Shown here piece by piece: positions 1-11,076 of a stretch of 64,000 nt of DNA. The notes beneath the pieces are model-generated. The model worked only from the letters and a program-made list of their open reading frames with translations. It ran no database searches and was not told the origin of the DNA. Source of the DNA: Siphonodentalium dalli (taxonomy: Eukaryota > Mollusca > Scaphopoda > Gadilida > Siphonodentaliidae); assembly GCA_032622095.1 (NCBI GenBank), contig CP136062.1, forward strand, positions 13,105,710 through 13,169,709. The letters are read 5' to 3'. The translations under genes and the position numbers were made by a program. How positions within the stretch are numbered: the stretch's first letter is position 1; the number at the start of each line of letters is the position of its first letter.

Positions 1-1507
1 CAGTGGACACATTTTAAGACCAAATGAACCTAAAATGACTTGTTATCTACTAGTACATGCCTGTGTCAACAGCCATGACACATTTCATGATGATCCGATT
101 AAAGGTACGACCTGTAGCCCATGCCAAAAGGATTTAGTCATGCAAAGAGTAAAATCCAAGATGGCTGCTGGCGGCCATGATTTTGGCCGAATAACCTAAA
201 AATTACTCGATCTCATCTACATGTCAATGTCAACATCCATGACAAATTTCACAATGATCTGATAAAAGGTGCGTTCTGTAGCACGTACCAAAGGATTTAG
301 TCATGCAAAGTGTAAAATCCAAGATGGCTGCTGGCGGCCATGTTTTTTGGTCGAATGACTGGACAATGACTCGTTCCCATCTACATGTCATATTTAACAA
401 CCATGACAAATTTCATGATGATCTGACTAAAGGTTAGACTTGTGGCCTGTGTGAAAGGATTTAGTCATGCAAAGAGTAAAGTCCAAGATGGCTGCCAGCG
501 GCCGAACGACCCCAAAATTACTCGTTCCCATCTACATGTCAATATTAACACCCATGACAAATTTAATGATGACCAGACGAACAGTAGCCTGTGCTAATGG
601 ATTGAATTTTGAAATCAAAGATGGCCGCGGGCAGCCATGTTTTTTTGCCCAAATGACCCCAAGATGACTCATTCCCATCTACATTCCAATTTAAACAGCC
701 ATGACAAATTTCATGATGATCAGACTAAAGGTTAGACTTGTGGCCTGTGTGAAAGGATTTAGTCATGCAAAGAGTAAAATCCAAGATGGCTGCCAGCGGC
801 CGAACGACCCCAAAATTACTCGTTCCCATCTACATGTCAATATTAACACCCATGACAAATTTAATGATGACCAGACGAACAGTAGCCTGTGCTAATGAAT
901 TGAATTTTGAAATCAAAGATGGCCGCGGGCAGCCATGTTTTTTTGTCCAAATGACCCCAAGATGACTCATTCCCATCTACATTCCAATTTAAACAGCCAT
1001 GACAAATTTCATGATGATCAGACTAAAGCTACGATCTGTAGCCCGTGCTAAAGGATTTAGTCATCCAAAGAGTAAAATCCAAGATGGCTGCTGGCGGCCA
1101 TGTTTTTTGGCCAAATGACCCCAAAATGACTCGTTCCCATCTACATGTCATATTTCATGGTGATCCGACCAAAGGTACAACCTGTAGGGCGTGCCAAATA
1201 ATTTAGTCATGCAAAGAGTAAAATCCAAGATGGCTGTCGACGGCCATGTTTTTTGGTCGAATGACCCCAAATGACTCGTTCCCATCTACATGTCAATATT
1301 AACATCCATGACAAATTTCATGATGATCAGACGAACAGTACGACCTGTAGACCGTTCTAATGGATTGAATATTGAAATCCAAGATGGCCACTGGTGGCCA
1401 TTTTTTTTTATCCAAATGAATCGTTCCGGTCTAAATGTTGATGTCAACAGCTATGTGAAATTTCATATTGATCTGACCAAAGGTACGACCTGTAGCCTGT
1501 ATTGTTG
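1..1507. repeat. Degenerate ~150-bp tandem satellite
   Basis: About nine to ten diverged units of roughly 140-165 bp. Recurrent landmarks are TCATGCAAAGAGTAAAATCC, AAGATGGCTGCTGGCGGCC, ACTCGTTCCCATCTACATGT and ACAAATTTCATGATGATC. Between about 430 and 1020 two successive units form a higher-order repeat with a 298-bp period that is almost identical in both copies. The array runs off the left edge. Short open frames inside it recur with the 298-bp period and are by-products of the repeat. Confidence 0.9.
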
Positions 1508-1726
1508 ACGAATTACGCACACACGCATACATGTACACACAGACGACAAAGCCATGGCAATAGCTCAAACTTTACAAAGTAAAGTTGACCTAATAATGTG
1601 GGCAGTGTAAGGCAGCGTTTGTTTGCATATGGTATCTTGGTGTTGATGATTAACGAAAATACCATACAGCACTAGTCTCCCAGATGCCTCGGGTTTATGT
1701 ACCATAAGCTTTCTCACCAAGCTTTT
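1508..1726. other. No recognisable feature
   Basis: Short stretch between the satellite and the next transposon, beginning with a CA-rich run (acacacgcatacatg). I see no gene or repeat here. Confidence 0.5.
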
Positions 1727-1728
1727 TA

Positions 1729-2544
1729 CCCTGCTGGGTAAAACAAGTGTCCAACTTAACCACGGTGCGGTTATCATTGCCACCGCGGCCGAAATGCAAC
1801 TACTCTCGTGTCCGGAATAAACGTGCAGTCTGGAATATAAGTACAGGGTTGAAAATCCGACCTACATGTAATGTAATACAAGTGCAGACTGGAATATAAG
1901 TACAGGGCGAAACAAATTTATTATTCTATTTACCAATAAACTATTTGGCATGGCCTATTGTGAGTTAATAATAAAACAGCAATCGTTAAAACCTGATACG
2001 TGGTGCAATATCAATATATTGCTACAGTATACTGACATTTACTCGGAATTTTATAAACACCCTCTTAAGATTTGAAGAGGGGGGTGGGGCAAAATCGGCT
2101 TGTCAAGACATGTCTTCCAAAGTGCACACAATTAATAAACGTGCAGACTGGAATAAGCTTTGTGCAGGGTGGAAAATCTTCCAAATGTTAATAAACGTGC
2201 ATGCACGTTTATTACAGACACAAGAGTACCGGTACATCGCGGCTCCACCGGCTAACTACAGTTGGGCCTCGGTGTATTTGCCATTCGGCCATGGTGTAGT
2301 TACCGCTGTGTACATTCATTAAACTGAAAAAAGACAATACAAACCAGAAATCTAACCACGGTGTACATGCCATGCGGCCCCGTTGTAGTTGCTTTTCGGC
2401 CATGGTGTACATGTGTAATTGACGTTTGGCTGCGGTGTACTTGCCGCTCAGCCGCGGTGCTCAACTGCAGTTACAAACTCTGACACCACGGTCGAATGGC
2501 AAATACACCGCGGTGCCAATGGACACTTGTTTTGTCCAGCAGGG
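1729..2544. mobile_element. Non-autonomous DNA transposon with TA target duplication
   Basis: The ends are a 25-bp terminal inverted repeat: CCCTGCTGGGTAAAACAAG at the left and its near-complement CTTGTTTTGTCCAGCAGGG at the right (2 mismatches). Both ends are flanked by TA (1727-1728 and 2545-2546), the target duplication expected of Tc1/mariner-like and some other cut-and-paste families. The 816-bp body holds many subterminal copies of a CCACGGTG / CACCGCGG motif on both strands, and two GTGCAGACTGGAATA-type direct repeats. No transposase is visible, so this is a MITE-like derivative. The superfamily is an inference from the TSD only. Confidence 0.65.
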
Positions 2545-2546
2545 TA

Positions 2547-3074
2547 CATCAGCCAGGGCAACCCAGAAGTTAACGGTCTAACCTGGGCTTCCTAGATGGT
2601 AGGGACAACTTGGTTAGTGGGTACAACTTGGGCATGTGAAAGCAAGTCATCACAGCAGAAAACCTGGAACATAACACGATTTGTTCTGACTTAACCCAAG
2701 GTCAGCCAATAATAGAATGTTTGCGTCATGTGAGTGTTTTGTGGTTTATATAGCCACACAATGTTAACCGAATCGAAACCTTGGTTGAGTCTTGACAGTT
2801 AGTTTTGCAAATGTTCGTATACTAATATTATATCACGACATACTGAAGTATTGCATTATTATGTATTTTTCGCAACATTACATTTTCTACCTGGTTTTTA
2901 GGCACGTCATTGAAATTTGCATGCATCTTTTTATATCTCGATTCCATCATTTCCTAATTTCTGATGATTGGTTGGTGATTATCACAATACGCCAGGGGCA
3001 GGTGAACACTGTGCATGCATACTGTACTAGTAACTATCACAAGTATAACATACTGTGGGAACAACTTAGTGTAT
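2547..3074. other. AT-rich spacer without a supported gene
   Basis: An open frame of about 145 codons crosses 2792-3229 but starts at TTG, has low-complexity composition, resembles nothing I know, and runs into the terminal repeat of the next transposon. I do not call it a gene. Confidence 0.5.
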
Positions 3075-4365
3075 GTTCAGACGACCACGATACAATCGTA
3101 AGTGGAGGAATAGTTTGTTCAATCTCATCGTACATTATGATAGCATATGTTGTTCTAAAGAATGTGATTGACTACCCTACGACCATTGCCAGCTACGATG
3201 TTTACGTACACACGGCTGTCGGCCTGTAACGATATGCTTGGTCACGATACAATATGTATCGCGATACGGGGCCAATGATACAATACGTATCGTGATAGGC
3301 AAAAATTTATCCCACGAGTAAATAACTATTCAACACTCCAAATTTGCACACTCTCAGGTTGAGTTTTAATGATAGTTTTTCTAATATTACTGTGGACTTT
3401 CATAATTGTTTAGTTATATGTGTATTGTAGTATGTAGTATGCTCGTACACATCCGGAAATACCAGTACAACATGACATATTGATACTGAAGACGGTAAAA
3501 GAGTTGAAAAGTTTCTCACTCATCTGTTTATATATCATATAATCACAACAGCTGGCTGAGAATGATGTCGTTTCAAATGGTGGGACATGTTGGTCGTAAC
3601 ACCAGTCTTGTAAGAGGTTGCCGTCGAACATAATTTGCAGATCGTTTTAGTTCTGTCTGTCTTAATGCATGGCTTTCCATCCTCAAAGGGTTACGTCCCA
3701 AAACCGAAATACTGCCAGATTGTCTACCTGTAGGCCGCTGTCGGATTGACAAGTTTTAAGCTTCCTTGAGCAGACATCTTTCCACGGCCCACGTGTTGTT
3801 GTTTTGCGCAGACGATATATCCAATATACTAGTATTTGTTTGATTGAAATCACAGCAGTTCATCAAATTAAACCAATCAGAGCATGGCTTACAGTCTGAG
3901 GCTAGGTTACGTAGGTCAGTCATATCACTTCCGCAAACGTTTGTGTCAAAGGTCAAAGTGCGAGCTCACGGAAACAAACGAAATTTACAGATTTACTTCC
4001 AATAAAACTTCGTAAGCATTCACAGCTTACGGAAACGAACGAGGGGTCCCGATTTACTTCGGATGGTAACTGCATAATACGGAATCGTAGTGTATCGAAA
4101 TTACAGACAAATGAATCGCGTATCGAATCATGAATGACGAATCGCGATGAATCGAAATCACGATGAATCGTTACAGGCCTATACAGCTGCGATTACATCG
4201 CAAGTGGAGGTAACCAAGGATATCCACATTTCGCATCTAGAATCAAACAGCGCTTGATATCAATTTATGACCAACGATTTTGATGTTAGCATGCGCAATC
4301 GAGCTACCGGTTACTTCTTGCGACGGAAATCTTTCCGCTTACGATTGTATCGTGGTCGTCTGAAC
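3075..4365. mobile_element. Terminal-inverted-repeat element, 1.29 kb
   Basis: The left end (3075-3106) starts GTTCAGACGACCACGATAC; the right end (4334-4365) is its inverted copy, ending GTATCGTGGTCGTCTGAAC. About 30 of 32 positions pair. No transposase frame is recognisable inside. A second inverted repeat (next entry) lies within it, so it is either one element with layered terminal repeats or an element that received an insertion. I could not settle the target duplication. Confidence 0.6.
3221..4179. mobile_element. Nested inverted-repeat element, GGCCTGTAACGAT ends
   Basis: GGCCTGTAACGAT at 3221 is mirrored by ATCGTTACAGGCC ending at 4179. Next to both ends lie many ATCG/CGAT-rich subterminal repeats (ATGTATCGCGATACG, AATCGCGATGAATCG). 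Terminal repeats with a TGTAACGATT core and CGATxx-rich subterminal sequence are common in hAT-like MITEs, but I find no convincing 8-bp target duplication. The superfamily is therefore tentative. Confidence 0.5.
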
Positions 4366-4545
4366 GTAAACTTGTCAATTTCATGCATTATTGCATAATA
4401 TGTTTAAACATAACTTATTTAACATCTTCGACTTGCTTTAAATTTAATTTATTTTCATGAAAAGGAATAATATGGTTGTAAATATAGAAGGCAGATGACT
4501 CTTCTACCCGAGAGGTCTAGATTTCTTGGACACGGTCGTTAGACG

Positions 4546-4865
4546 CAACGTCAAGCTCGGTTAGTCTTTGGATGGTTGACTGAATGACTGGGTTGGGTTT
4601 CCGGGTGATGCCAATGTTCGGTGCAACTTACGCACTTCTCACTCTCTCGTCCTGTTACACTGGGGGCTCGTCTGGCCATTAGAGGACTGTCATGATACAA
4701 CCTCCAGGTCTCAGCCATTAGATGCTTTGTCTGATCACCGAGGTTAAGTAACGTCAAGCTCGGTTAGTCCTTGGATGGGTGACCGGCTTGGAATTATGGT
4801 GCTGCTACATTTCGGTGCGACTCCATCACTTCTTGCTCTCAGTCTCATTCTGTTACGGTAGTGTT
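4546..4865 (+). mobile_element. Two tandem 5S-rRNA-related SINE copies
   Basis: The second copy (about 4715-4865) contains GTCTGATCACCGAGGTTAAG, then GGTTAGTCCTTGGATGGGTG and ACCGGCTTGGAATTATGGTG. In order and spacing these correspond to the 3' two thirds of metazoan 5S rRNA, including the internal control region. The first copy (about 4546-4665) has the same 5S-like block more decayed (CGGTTAGTCTTTGGATGG). Both copies are followed by the same tail, beginning TTCGGTGC and continuing to CTGTTAC, so this is a 5S-headed SINE (SINE3 type) rather than a 5S gene. The 5' third of 5S is missing. Confidence 0.7.
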
Positions 4866-6200
4866 AATTATACTGTACAATCGTCATGCTAATTTGCTAT
4901 TGCTATTGTGCATGTTTTTAAATAATACTTGATTCATACATGTATCTGTTATGTAATTCAGCAAGCGAAACATTAAATTATATTTGAAATAGCAATTTTT
5001 TGCGGTCATTTGTGAAATAACCATGGCACAACTTATTTCAATTCAAGCTCGAAGTCACTGTCACTGTCAGTGACAGTGTGCGTTTTGTTTTTATTTGGTT
5101 TTGTCTGCAATATTTCGCCAGTCAGTGTCGACTTTGGCTTTAAGAAATATATTCTTAGCATGGATTTCATAAATATGTACACATTGCTTACCTCAGTTGT
5201 GTTCATAATCGTAGGTGTTGAGTTATTTAACATGTTTTCAGTGTGAATGTTGAGCGGCGAAACATGTCTGCACCGTGCACGCATTTTATGTGTGCGTACT
5301 GATACAAACTTATCAAGCAACAAACTCATATTTCTTTCGCTCGTTGTGAATAGAAATACATGATATACAAGCCATTATCAATAACATGATTGGATTGGTT
5401 CACACCATCAATGAATCAAATGGCTTAAAATAGTTAATATCTTTGGAACTATATTATGTCTCGACCCATGCCTCGTCACCCAATATTTGATTTGGGACAC
5501 ACTAAAGTTGTATGAATCTATGATTAATTCGATTTATTTAAAAGGACTCTGCGATCTATCAATCTATCGGAACTTATAGTTTTCGTTTGTCGGCTTTGCA
5601 CTTTGAGAATATTCAATCCAACTTTTATGCGGAAACACCGATAGAAAATTGAAGAAAATATCTAAACACCCAGTGGGGCCTCTAAAATCCTCTTTCGGGG
5701 CAAATATTTTTAATATTTTTATAAAATATGCAAACAAAATTTGTTCATGCAATTTGATTATTTCACTTTTTGTTAAACTTCAGTGCTCAAGATTCACAAT
5801 TTTTAATATCTTTGGCTTGTATTAAAGACATTATTTGCCCATATATAATGAAGTACATGTATAACTAACATGTGCCGACAAGAATTATTTATCAAAGTTT
5901 TCGCTCTTGGTCATTTTGATAAATTACACTAACTTCGCTGCCAAACGAGGCTGATCGAGGTGGGAATTAATCAAAACAAAATGGCGGCCGTTGCCAACAA
6001 TAGAATTTTGGACTCCGCTGACCCTGGCTGACCCTTCAGTTATGAATAAATTATCCATTTTAGATTGGGCCGAAAAAGTCGATTAGTATATATCTCATAT
6101 TCGCATACGTATACCCTGGTCGCTTCGCTTCCGCGGCTTCGCCGCGGGAGAGCGGGCGCTATAATATATATATTCTGAAATGTTCATCGCCATACATGCA
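4866..6200. other. AT-rich intergenic DNA, no gene seen
   Basis: Only short, unconvincing open frames occur. Two details are visible: a small GC-rich hairpin, CGCGGCTTCGCCGCG, near 6133-6148, and the motif AAAATGGCGGCCG near 5981, which resembles the AAGATGGCGGCC motif of the repeats at 1-1507 and 37700-44330. Confidence 0.5.
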
Positions 6201-8027
6201 ACGGCCATTGTATTGATACACCAATAACCACACACCCATTGCATTGATACACAATAACCACACACCCAATGCATTCGTACACAATAACCACACACCCATC
6301 GCATTCGTACACAATAACCACACACCCATTGTATTGATACAAAATAACCACACACCCATGCATTCGTACACAATAACCATACAGCCATTGTATTGATACA
6401 AAATAACCACACACCCATGCATTCGTACACAATAACCATACAGCCATTGTATTGATACACAATAAACAGACACCCATGCATTCGTACACAATAACCACAC
6501 ACCCATTGCATTCGTACACCAATAACCACATACCCAATCATTCGTACACAATAACCACACACCCATGCATTCGTACACAATAACCGCACGTCCATTGTAT
6601 TGATACACAATAACCACACACCCATGCATTCGTACACAATAACCACACACCCAAAGCATTCGTACACAATAACCAAACACCCATTGCATTCGTACACAAT
6701 AACCACACACCCAGGGCATTCGTACACAATAACCACACACCCAATGCATTCGTAAACAATAACCGCACACCCATGCATTCGTACACAATAACCACACACC
6801 CATTGCATTCGTACACCAATAACCACACACCCAATGCATTCGTACACAATAACCACACACCCATTCCATTCGTACACAATAACCACACATCCATTGTATT
6901 GATACACAATAACCACACACCCAACGCATTCGTACACAATAACCACACACCCAAGCATTCGTACACAATAACCACACACCCATTGCATTCGTACACAATA
7001 ACCACACATACATTGCATTGATACACAATAACCACACACCCAATGCATTCGTACACAATAACCACACACTCACTGCATTCGTACACAATAACCACACACC
7101 CAATGTATTCGTACACAATAACCACACACCCAATGCTTTCGTACACAATAACCACACACCCAATGCATTCGTACACAATAACCACACACCCATTCCATTC
7201 GTACACAATAACCACACATCCATTGTATTGATACACAATAACCACACACCCAACGCATTCGTACACAATAACCACACACCCAAGCATTCGTACACAATAA
7301 CCACACTCCCATTGCATTCGTACACAATAACCACACATACATTGCATTGATTCACAATAATCACACACCCAATGCATTCGTACACAATAACCACACACCC
7401 AAAGCATTCGTACACAATAACCACACACCCAATGTATTCGTACACAATAACCACACACCCAATGTATTCGTACACAATAACCACACACCCAATGCATTCG
7501 TACACAATAACCACACACCCATTCCATTCGTACACAATAACCACACACCCATTGCATTGATACACAATAACCACACACCCAAAGCATTCGTACACAATAA
7601 CCACACACCCAATTCATTCGTACACAATAACCACACACCAAATGCATTCGTACACAATAACCACGCACCCATCGCATTGGTACTCAATAACCACACATCC
7701 ATTGTATTGATACACAATAACCACACACCCAAAGCATTCGTACACAATAACCACACACCCATTGCATTGATACACAATAACCACACACCCAAAGCATTCG
7801 TACACAATAACCACACACCCATGCATTCGTACACATTAACCACACACCCAACGCATTCGTACACAATAACCACACACCAAATGCATTCGTACACAATAAC
7901 CACACACCCAATGCATTCATACACAATAACCACACGCCGTTGCATTCGTAACCACACATCCATTGTATTGATACACAATAACCACACACCCAATGCATTC
8001 GTAGACAATAACCACACACACATTGCC
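6201..8027. repeat. 30-bp minisatellite, about 61 units
   Basis: The unit is about 30 bp, with core ACACAATAACCACACACCCA followed by ATGCATTCGT. Variants replace ATGCATTCGT by TTGTATTGAT or AAGCATTCGT. Blocks near 6840-7020 and 7170-7350 repeat the same order of variants, which shows higher-order duplication. Because 30 is a multiple of 3 and the unit rarely forms a stop, long open frames appear in several frames on both strands (up to 481 codons). Their products are pure decamer repeats such as VWLLCTNALG or HNNHTPNAFV. I treat these as composition artefacts, not genes. Confidence 0.95.
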
Positions 8028-8290
8028 ATAGAAGTGACGAACGCTTTGATGGTTGACACGTATCTAATTGCTATTACAATAGGTGTGAAATTGCATGCCG
8101 AATAATTATCAGGCCAATAAGCTTTCGATCTTCGTTACATGGTTCAAGTACGGAAATAGTACGTTTCTAATCACACTTAGTCCACCGGAGTACGCAAATA
8201 CCTGTTCTAATTTCTATTCAAATATAGGTCTGAAAAGTGCATGAAATTGCATGCAGGATAATAATGCGGTCAAAATTGTTGATTTCATTA
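8028..8290. repeat. Two diverged copies of a ~110-bp sequence
   Basis: About 8080-8195 and about 8230-8345 share GAAATTGCATGC, TACATGGTTCAAGTACG and ATCACA.TTAGTCC in the same order. The second copy continues into the duplicated block that starts at 8291. No gene is seen. Confidence 0.55.
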
Positions 8291-8435
8291 CATGGTTCAA
8301 GTACGCAATTATCGAGTATATTTTAATCACAATTAGTCCGTCACCTACGACAGGGCCCGATATACTTGCCAGTATATACCATAAGAGGGCGCGATGATGA
8401 TCTGAGAATGGTAAATCTCTCATTATATCAACTGA

Positions 8436-9125
8436 TGATATGGTCTCTCATGAGGGTTAATTACATACATGTAGAGTCACATGAGGTTTAATTGAAATAT
8501 TTGTCACACCATGGATTGTTAATTAAAATATGGTCACATGAGGGTAAATTAAAATATGGTCACATGAGGGTAAATTAAAATATGGTCCCATGAGGGTAAA
8601 TTAAAATATGGTCACATGAGGGTAAATTAAAATATGGTCACATGAGGGTAAATTAAAATATGGTCACACGAGGGTAAATTAAAATATGGTTTCATGAGGG
8701 TAAATTAAAATATGGTCACATGATGGTTAAATAACATTGTTCAATGAGGGTTAATACAAAATATGGTTCAATGAAGGTTAATACAAATTATGGTCCCACG
8801 ATGGTTAATTCAAATGGTCCATGATTATTAATTATAACATGGTCCCATGGGGGTTAATACAAATATGGAGCCATGGGGTTAATTGAAATATGGTCCATTG
8901 AATGTCAATTACAATCTGGTAACATGGGGGTTAAAGTTAAAACATGGTCCCATTACTAGGGTTAATTAAAATAAAAATATGGTGTTATCAGTGTTGATTA
9001 ACTAGGGTCCCATGTGGTTAAATAAAATATAGTCCCATGAGGGACATTCAAAATATGGTCCAATGAGGACTAATTAAAATATCCCCCCCATGAGGATCAA
9101 TTAAAACATGGATTTAGGAGGGTTA
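8436..9125. repeat. 26-bp minisatellite grading into degenerate units (copy 1)
   Basis: The core unit is 26 bp: ATATGGTCACATGAGGGTAA followed by ATTAAA. Near-identical between about 8526 and 8720, it then decays to units recognisable only by ATGGTCCCATG and GGTTAATT. Confidence 0.9.
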
Positions 9126-10145
9126 ATTTCTTAACATTGTTCAAATCATATATCATTATGATATATGCTGCGTACACAGACATAAAACGATGGTTAGAAT
9201 AAGACCACGTTGTTTGTTAAACACCCTTTCGTAATAACATATCTATTCATAGTTCAGATATATTCCAGATACAACGTAATAAAGAACAAAATTTAGAGAC
9301 CGAGACTAAAGTTCACTAAACGTCAATATCTACAAACAGCACGAAGGAGTAACGTGTGAATTGGTTAATAGATACAATCCCAATTCATTTATAATATAAC
9401 ATGCCGATATTTATAGCGTATAAATACATGAAAAAGTTCACTAAACGATGTTAAATAACATGTTAAACACTGATATAATCAAACAGCTAAAAGGGTTCAT
9501 GTGTGATTTAAATTTATTATACCATCCTCAAATCCCCATACAATATAATAGTAGATAGCATTCCTATTCACGTCACGTGAAAATAACAAAGCAGGTTAAA
9601 CAACAATAGAAACACAGCGCGCATTGTGGTAAGGGTTAACACGGTAATTCCCGTTCCAAGTCGTCTCCCACTTCTCATCGCGGCTAATGAACCATAAAGC
9701 ATGTCGACATACCCGCCATTCTAACCGCAAAGGATTTAAGCGATACGTAAATATACATCGCGATGAGACGCTATCTCTATTAGACCACAACAATACGTAT
9801 TGTCAAACTTAGTTACATAGTTCGAGTACGAAGTACGAACATACCAACTACCGTTCTAATCATATCGTTCGGGTACGAAAATATTCAAGTACTTTTTTAT
9901 TCATATTTCACACACTCCCATACCCTAAATTGACATGTAAAAAATACAATTACAGAAAACACCCATATATGGCGTAATGTTCTACTACTGATCATCTTCT
10001 GCCCATGTCTGTGTGTGGCACCATACGGGTGGTTACTGGCTTGTAACGGTTCGAATAGCACCCGCAGCCGGCATCATCATTAAGGCCACACATGTTACTA
10101 ATCTGGTAGGGAGCTTCATATATACACATTATATAATGGTACACC
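9126..10145. other. Non-coding part of the duplicated block
   Basis: AT-rich sequence with no gene recognised. The same sequence recurs about 5066 bp downstream at 14191-15211. A diverged GTTCGAGTACGAAGTACG segment near 9815 recalls the GTTCAAGTACG repeat of 8028-8345. Confidence 0.5.
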
Positions 10146-10146
10146 C

Positions 10147-10179
<33 letters not shown>

Positions 10180-10181
10180 AA
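10146..10181. repeat. (TA)n microsatellite, copy 1
   Basis: Run of alternating TA, interrupted once by TT. Confidence 0.95.
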
Positions 10182-10227
10182 GAAAATGCATTGCCACAGG
10201 GCCCTTATAACCCATGTATAATTTCTT

Positions 10228-10310
10228 CACCCATAGAGAGCCCCACATAGACCAGAACAGACACCACTCAGTAAGACATTATTATGTCTCTATGGGGCTC
10301 CCAATGGGTG
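10228..10310. repeat. 83-bp imperfect palindrome (copy 1)
   Basis: CACCCATAGAGAGCCCCACA at the left pairs with TATGGGGCTCCCAATGGGTG at the right around a short loop. The sequence resembles CACCCATACGGAGCCCCAG near 22010, an internal part of the 450-bp MITE family. The copy in the second block is at 15303-15385. Confidence 0.7.
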
Positions 10311-10503
10311 TACTGTGAACTGGAATAGGGACATGTATAATAATGGCGTTGTCTGATGTTATTTGATGCATGTTCTACAATTGTGAGAACACGCTCAACA
10401 CTTTGAGCAATAGCTTTCTCTGTTTCTACCAAATGTCTACAGCAGAGGGTTTCATGTCAATTTAACATGTAAAAGTCGGGTAACCCTGCTAGTTATATGA
10501 TAT

Positions 10504-10953
10504 GTGACCCGCCATATACAATCCAGTCGTAAGTCGGGATTTGTATTACCCTGTGCCAATGCATTCTCTTATATATGCGAGTCGACCATAGGTTGCCTCG
10601 CATATATAAGAGAATGCATTGGCCTAACAATTTTTTATCATTTTTTTAAAATAAACGTTTCTTACATTTTTTAGGACATAAAATAAAAAACATCCATTAC
10701 CTTGCAGGGAGCCCTACACATATATAGAAGCATATAGAAGAGTGTCGTCTGCTCATGTTTGTCTGGGGTATGGGTGAAATTATAAAATTGTTAAATACAA
10801 GAAAAAATTATTAAAATTGTAAAAATTGGTTAGGCCAATGCATTCTCTTATATATGCGAGACGACCTATTGTCGACTCGCATATTTAAGAGAATGTATTG
10901 GCGCAAGGTAAACAAAATCCCGACTTACGACTGGATTTGATATGGCGGGTCAC
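10504..10953. mobile_element. 450-bp MITE with GTGACCCGCCATA ends (copy 1)
   Basis: The ends are inverted: GTGACCCGCCATATACAATC at the left and TGATATGGCGGGTCAC at the right, and pairing continues through GTCGTAAGTCGGGATT. Inside each arm sits a 69-bp palindrome (10555-10623 and 10834-10902) built on CCAATGCATTCTCTTATATA and its complement. The ~210-bp centre carries CAGGGAGCCCTACACATATA and GTCGTCTGCTCATGTTTGTC. The flanking sequence is AT-rich (ATAT on both sides). No coding capacity; superfamily unknown to me. Confidence 0.75.
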
Positions 10954-11076
10954 ATATATGCAAGTCCGCAATATGGAACCTCGGATATATAAGGAAATAC
11001 GTTGGCCTATCAATATTTACATTGACATTGTATGCCAGTGAATTATCTTATATATCCAAGGCTCCTTGCTGGAGAC

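Noticed and set aside
2792-3229. 145-codon hydrophobic frame
   Set aside because: TTG start, AT-rich composition, no family resemblance, and it runs into a transposon terminal repeat.
4546-4809. Functional 5S rRNA gene
   Set aside because: The 5' third is missing and both copies share a non-ribosomal tail, so a SINE fits better.
6095-8105. Long open frames on both strands (up to 481 codons)
   Set aside because: They are confined to the 30-bp array, occur in several frames at once, and translate to the same decamer. Periodicity divisible by 3 explains them.
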